Of a stretch of DNA of 39,450 bases, positions 36,496 to 39,450 are shown one piece after another; positions within the stretch are counted from its first letter, which is position 1; each line of letters begins with the position of its first letter. The stretch is from Candidatus Dormiibacterota bacterium (lineage in GTDB: Bacteria > Chloroflexota > Dormibacteria > Aeolococcales > Bog-877): NCBI GenBank assembly GCA_027306595.1, contig DAHUZI010000126.1, forward strand, positions 1 to 39,450, written 5' to 3'. The notes beneath the pieces were generated by a model, which did not search any database, had not been told where the DNA came from, and saw only the letters and a list, made by a program, of their open reading frames with translations. The position numbers were made by a program, and so were the translations under genes.

Positions 36496-36563
36496 CGCCC
36501 TCTCCCTTGGAGCGCCCGGTTCCGGTTGGGATCGCCGCGGCGCCCCGGGCGCGCCGCCGGCGG

Positions 36564-38297
36564 TCAGAGCAGCAGGTACCGCCGGCTGAGCGGAACCGCG
36601 GCGACCGGTTGCGATCGCAGGCGGCGGCCGTCGACCCGGACCGTCCCGTCGACCGGGTCGACGGGGATGCGCAGCGGGACCTGCCCGTCGACGAGATCGG
36701 GCCGGGTGCGGACGCGGGTGCCGGCCACCGCCACGAACCGCCGGCGGCTCGCCAGCCGTTCGGGCAGGCCGGCGGCGAGCGCCGCCGCCGACACGAACGT
36801 CGTCGCCAGCGACGCCGGAGCGTGCCCGACGGCCCCCCAGTGGGGACCGAAGCGACGCGGCTCGGCGCCCTCGACGGTGGCGTTCCCCTCGCCGGAGGCC
36901 GCCCACGTCGGATGGCCGGCTTTGAGCACCAGCTCGGGGCGGACGCCGAAGTGGCTCGGCCGCCAGAGGACGATGTCGGCGAGGCGTCCGGGCGCAAGCG
37001 ATCCCACCTCGTCGGCGATCCCCTGGGCCCGTGCGGGGTTGACCGTGTACTTGGCCAGGTAGTGGAGGACACGGGCGTTGTCGTCCCCGCCGGATCCGGC
37101 GGCTGCCGGTGGCCGCCCGGCGGTCCCCGGCAGCGGCCGGCTGGGGGGCCAACCGGCCCCGCTGGCGGTGCCGCGCCAGCGCTTCATCGCGTCGGCGAGC
37201 TGCCACGTCCGCCGGATGGTCTCGCCGATCCGACCCATCCCCTGGGCGTCGCTGTTGATGATCGCAATCGCCCCGAGCTCGTGGAGCGGACCCTCCGCCT
37301 CCAGCGACCCCCGGTGGACCCGCTCGCGTGCGGCCGCGACGTCCTCGGGGCTGTCGAGCGATCCCCCGTGGACCAAGACGATCATGGCGGCGTGCTCGGC
37401 CGCGGTGGCGGGACCCCAGGGGAGCGTGGGAGTCGTCGACGAGCACACGACGTTGGGCTCACCGGCGATCCCGATCAGGTCGGGGATGTGGCCGCCGCCG
37501 GCCCCCTCGACGTGGTAGGCATGGACCGCCCGTCCGGCGATGGCGGCCAGGGTCTCGGGGAGCTCGCCGGACTCGTTGAGCCCATCGGTGTGGAGGCAGA
37601 CCGCGATGTCGTGGGCGTCGGCGACCGTGAGCGCGGCGTCGATGACCTCTGGGTATGCGCCCCAGTCCTCGTGGACCTTGAGCCCGCAGGCCCCCGCCTC
37701 GATCAGGGCCTCGAGCGGCGCCCGGGCGTCGGTGCGGGCGCTCGCTTGGAGGCCGAGATTGACCGGGAGCCCCTCGAACGCCAGGTAGGTCCGCTCCATC
37801 ATCGCGGGGGGCTCCTCGAACCCGGCCGTGATGCAGGTGGTGATGCCGGCGGCGAGCGCCACCGGCACGAGGCGGGGGGTGATGAGGTGGACGTGGCTGT
37901 CGACGCCGCCGGCGGTGGCGAGGAGACCGTAGGCGTTGATCGGCACGGTGTGCGGGCCGACGACGAGGTCGACGGCGTCGGAGATGGCGGGGCTGCCGGC
38001 GCGGCCGATCCCGACGATCCGCCCGTCCTTGATGCCGAGGTTCGTCTTGACCACCCCCAGCAGCGGGTCGACCACCACCACCCCGGCGAGAAGCGCGTCC
38101 AGCTGGCTTGCGGGCGTGGCCGCGTCGTCCTGCGCCTGGCGTGAGCGCAGGTTCTTCGCATAGCCCCAGATCGGCTCGTCGCCGTACCCGAGGTGGTCGG
38201 CCTCGATTCGGATCCACAGATCCGTGTCCGCCAGCCGGAGGCGGTCGCCGGTGGTGGGTCCGTAGCGCCCGACGTACTCAGCGCGGCTGAGCCGCAT
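36564..38297 (-). CDS. ureC: Divergent urease alpha subunit-like protein (UreC-like)
   Basis: MRLSRAEYVGRYGPTTGDRLRLADTDLWIRIEADHLGYGDEPIWGYAKNLR..., GGVDSHVHLITP, CGLKVHEDWGAYPEVIDAAL, AVCLHTDGLNESGE, HAYHVEGAGGGHIPDLI, NSDAQGMGRIGETIRRTWQLA, RVLHYLAKYTVNPARAQGIADEVGSLAPGRLADIVLWRPSHFGVRPELVLKAG. Start ATG 38297. Confidence 0.93.
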   Translation of the reverse strand: MRLSRAEYVGRYGPTTGDRLRLADTDLWIRIEADHLGYGDEPIWGYAKNLRSRQAQDDAATPASQLDALLAGVVVVDPLLGVVKTNLGIKDGRIVGIGRAGSPAISDAVDLVVGPHTVPINAYGLLATAGGVDSHVHLITPRLVPVALAAGITTCITAGFEEPPAMMERTYLAFEGLPVNLGLQASARTDARAPLEALIEAGACGLKVHEDWGAYPEVIDAALTVADAHDIAVCLHTDGLNESGELPETLAAIAGRAVHAYHVEGAGGGHIPDLIGIAGEPNVVCSSTTPTLPWGPATAAEHAAMIVLVHGGSLDSPEDVAAARERVHRGSLEAEGPLHELGAIAIINSDAQGMGRIGETIRRTWQLADAMKRWRGTASGAGWPPSRPLPGTAGRPPAAAGSGGDDNARVLHYLAKYTVNPARAQGIADEVGSLAPGRLADIVLWRPSHFGVRPELVLKAGHPTWAASGEGNATVEGAEPRRFGPHWGAVGHAPASLATTFVSAAALAAGLPERLASRRRFVAVAGTRVRTRPDLVDGQVPLRIPVDPVDGTVRVDGRRLRSQPVAAVPLSRRYLLL

Positions 38298-38934
38298 CGC
38301 CAGTTCCGCCCTGCGGCCGGCTCGGGGCAGCGCGCTCGCCCGGGGCATCCCCGTGCCGCCCCCCGAACCGGGCGAGCTCGACCTCGCGCGACTCGCCCGG
38401 CGCCCAGTGGAGCGAGCTGCCAGCGGGGATGTCCAGGTGATAGCCGCGCGCCTGCGGGCGGTCGAACACCAGATGGGTATTGGCCCGCCAGAACGGGAGG
38501 TGGGAGGAGACCCGAATCGGCCGGTCCGAGGTGTTGCGGACCAGGAGCCGGCGGCGGGGCCGGTTCGGGCTGAGCTCGATCGCGCCCTCGGCGAGGGCAA
38601 CGGCCCCGAGCCGCCCATCGCCGCGGGCCGTGGACGGCCACGGGCTGCGCAGCACGATCAGCCGCGAGCCCTCGGCGAGGACCACCTCGAGCCTGATCTC
38701 CGTGACCAGGTCGGCGACACCGTCCATGAGCTGGTCGGGCGCGACCGCGCCCCGGCCAGCTGCACGGACCGCCTCGAAGGAGTCGCCGCGGCGCGCCGCC
38801 AGGTGCATGACGTCGCAGGCGAGCGCCACCGCCTCGGGCGCGCTGAGCGGCAGGCCGAGGGTGAGGTGGCGGCGGGCCAATTCGGCCGCCACGAACACCA
38901 GGAGGCGATCGTCCTCGGTCGGGGTCAGGTACAC
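38278..38934 (-). CDS. Fused urease gamma-beta-like subunit (UreA-UreB-like)
   Basis: GTG start at 38934: VYLTPTEDDRLLVFVAAELARRHLTLGLPLSAPEAVALACDVMHLAARRGDSFEAVRAAGRGAVAPDQLMDGVADLVTEIRLEVVLAEGSRLIVLRSPW (UreA-like), then GAIELSPNRPRRRLLVRNTSDRPIRVSSHLPFWRANTHLVFDRPQARGYHLDIPAGSSLHWAPGESREVELARFGG (UreB-like). 20-bp overlap with ureC-like. Confidence 0.92.
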   Translation of the reverse strand: MYLTPTEDDRLLVFVAAELARRHLTLGLPLSAPEAVALACDVMHLAARRGDSFEAVRAAGRGAVAPDQLMDGVADLVTEIRLEVVLAEGSRLIVLRSPWPSTARGDGRLGAVALAEGAIELSPNRPRRRLLVRNTSDRPIRVSSHLPFWRANTHLVFDRPQARGYHLDIPAGSSLHWAPGESREVELARFGGRHGDAPGERAAPSRPQGGTGDAAQPR

Positions 38935-39336
38935 CGTGGAGTCATCCAGCCGCCTGGACCGTCGGGGGCGGGCCGGCGACCCACGCGTCGCCTGCCGCCG
39001 TGACGACGGGGATGATACCCGCGGGCCCCACGACGGGTCCGCTGCCACCGGCCGAGCCGCTCCATCCGGCGCCAGGAGTCAGCGGTCCCGGGACGGGCGG
39101 TGCCGGACGAGAGGCGGAGCCGATTCCGGTCCCGGACTCGGCTGCCCCCCTCGCCGCCGCGCGGAGGACAGCGGCGGGCCTGGCGTCGCAGGGACCGACT
39201 CGACGAGTCGGCCGGTGCGCGGCGGGGTCGGCGCGCCGGCCCCGCCGCCGGCCCCCGATGGGCAAAGATGGCGGGCGGATGACCGTCCATCGCCGCCCAG
39301 GGCTGCGCCCGGGGACGGTGCGCAGGAGGATTGCCG

Positions 39337-39450
39337 ATGGCGAGTGGCCCCACGGACGTCGCGGCGGGCCTGCCCACCGGCCAGACGGTCCGAGCGCCCG
39401 AGCCGCCGTCGACGGCGGGCCCGGCCGGATCGGCCGCCACGGCGCCGGCC
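39337..39450 (+). CDS. N-terminus of an unidentified gene running off the window
   Basis: Strong SD aggagga 7-8 nt before ATG 39337; open frame MASGPTDVAAGLPTGQTVRAPEPPSTAGPAGSAATAPA to the window end. Confidence 0.45.
   Translation, partial: MASGPTDVAAGLPTGQTVRAPEPPSTAGPAGSAATAPA

Noticed and set aside
34882-38144. Long plus-strand ORFs (34882-37062, 36507-38144) opposite the amidohydrolase and ureC-like genes
   Set aside because: No recognisable motifs; shadow frames of well-supported minus-strand genes.
1-39450. CRISPR arrays, tRNA or rRNA genes
   Set aside because: Looked for regularly spaced direct repeats and tRNA T-loop/anticodon patterns by eye; none convincing. A tRNAscan-SE and CRISPR finder run would be decisive.

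Overview
High-GC window, probably from an actinobacterial or Chloroflexota-like genome (taxonomy not established here). About 1-4.65 kb is a mobile-element graveyard: a truncated IS21-type element abutting an IS1380-like remnant, an N-terminal transposase scrap, a frameshifted GNAT gene, and a decayed IS3-like transposase interrupted by an apparently intact IS5-like element with visible terminal inverted repeats. The rest is mostly metabolic. (1) A divergent LysR regulator faces a tightly packed family-5 SBP / class III aminotransferase / nitrilase operon. (2) A minus-strand LacI-associated beta-glucan/cello-oligosaccharide locus contains a GH5-like gene (frameshifted), an Opp/Dpp-type SBP with two permeases and two ATPases, a GH1 and a GH94 phosphorylase. 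(3) An ECF sigma factor and an Ogt-type methyltransferase overlap. (4) There is a GT39-like membrane glycosyltransferase, a sorbosone-dehydrogenase-like lipoprotein and a GH36-like galactosidase. (5) A clear cobalamin riboswitch precedes a DUF4430-like lipoprotein, EcfT, fused EcfA-A' and an S component. (6) A divergent urease-like pair (fused UreA-UreB-like plus UreC-like) is followed by a YtcJ-type amidohydrolase, with no accessory ure genes in view. All family calls come from reading motifs by eye; no database search was run.
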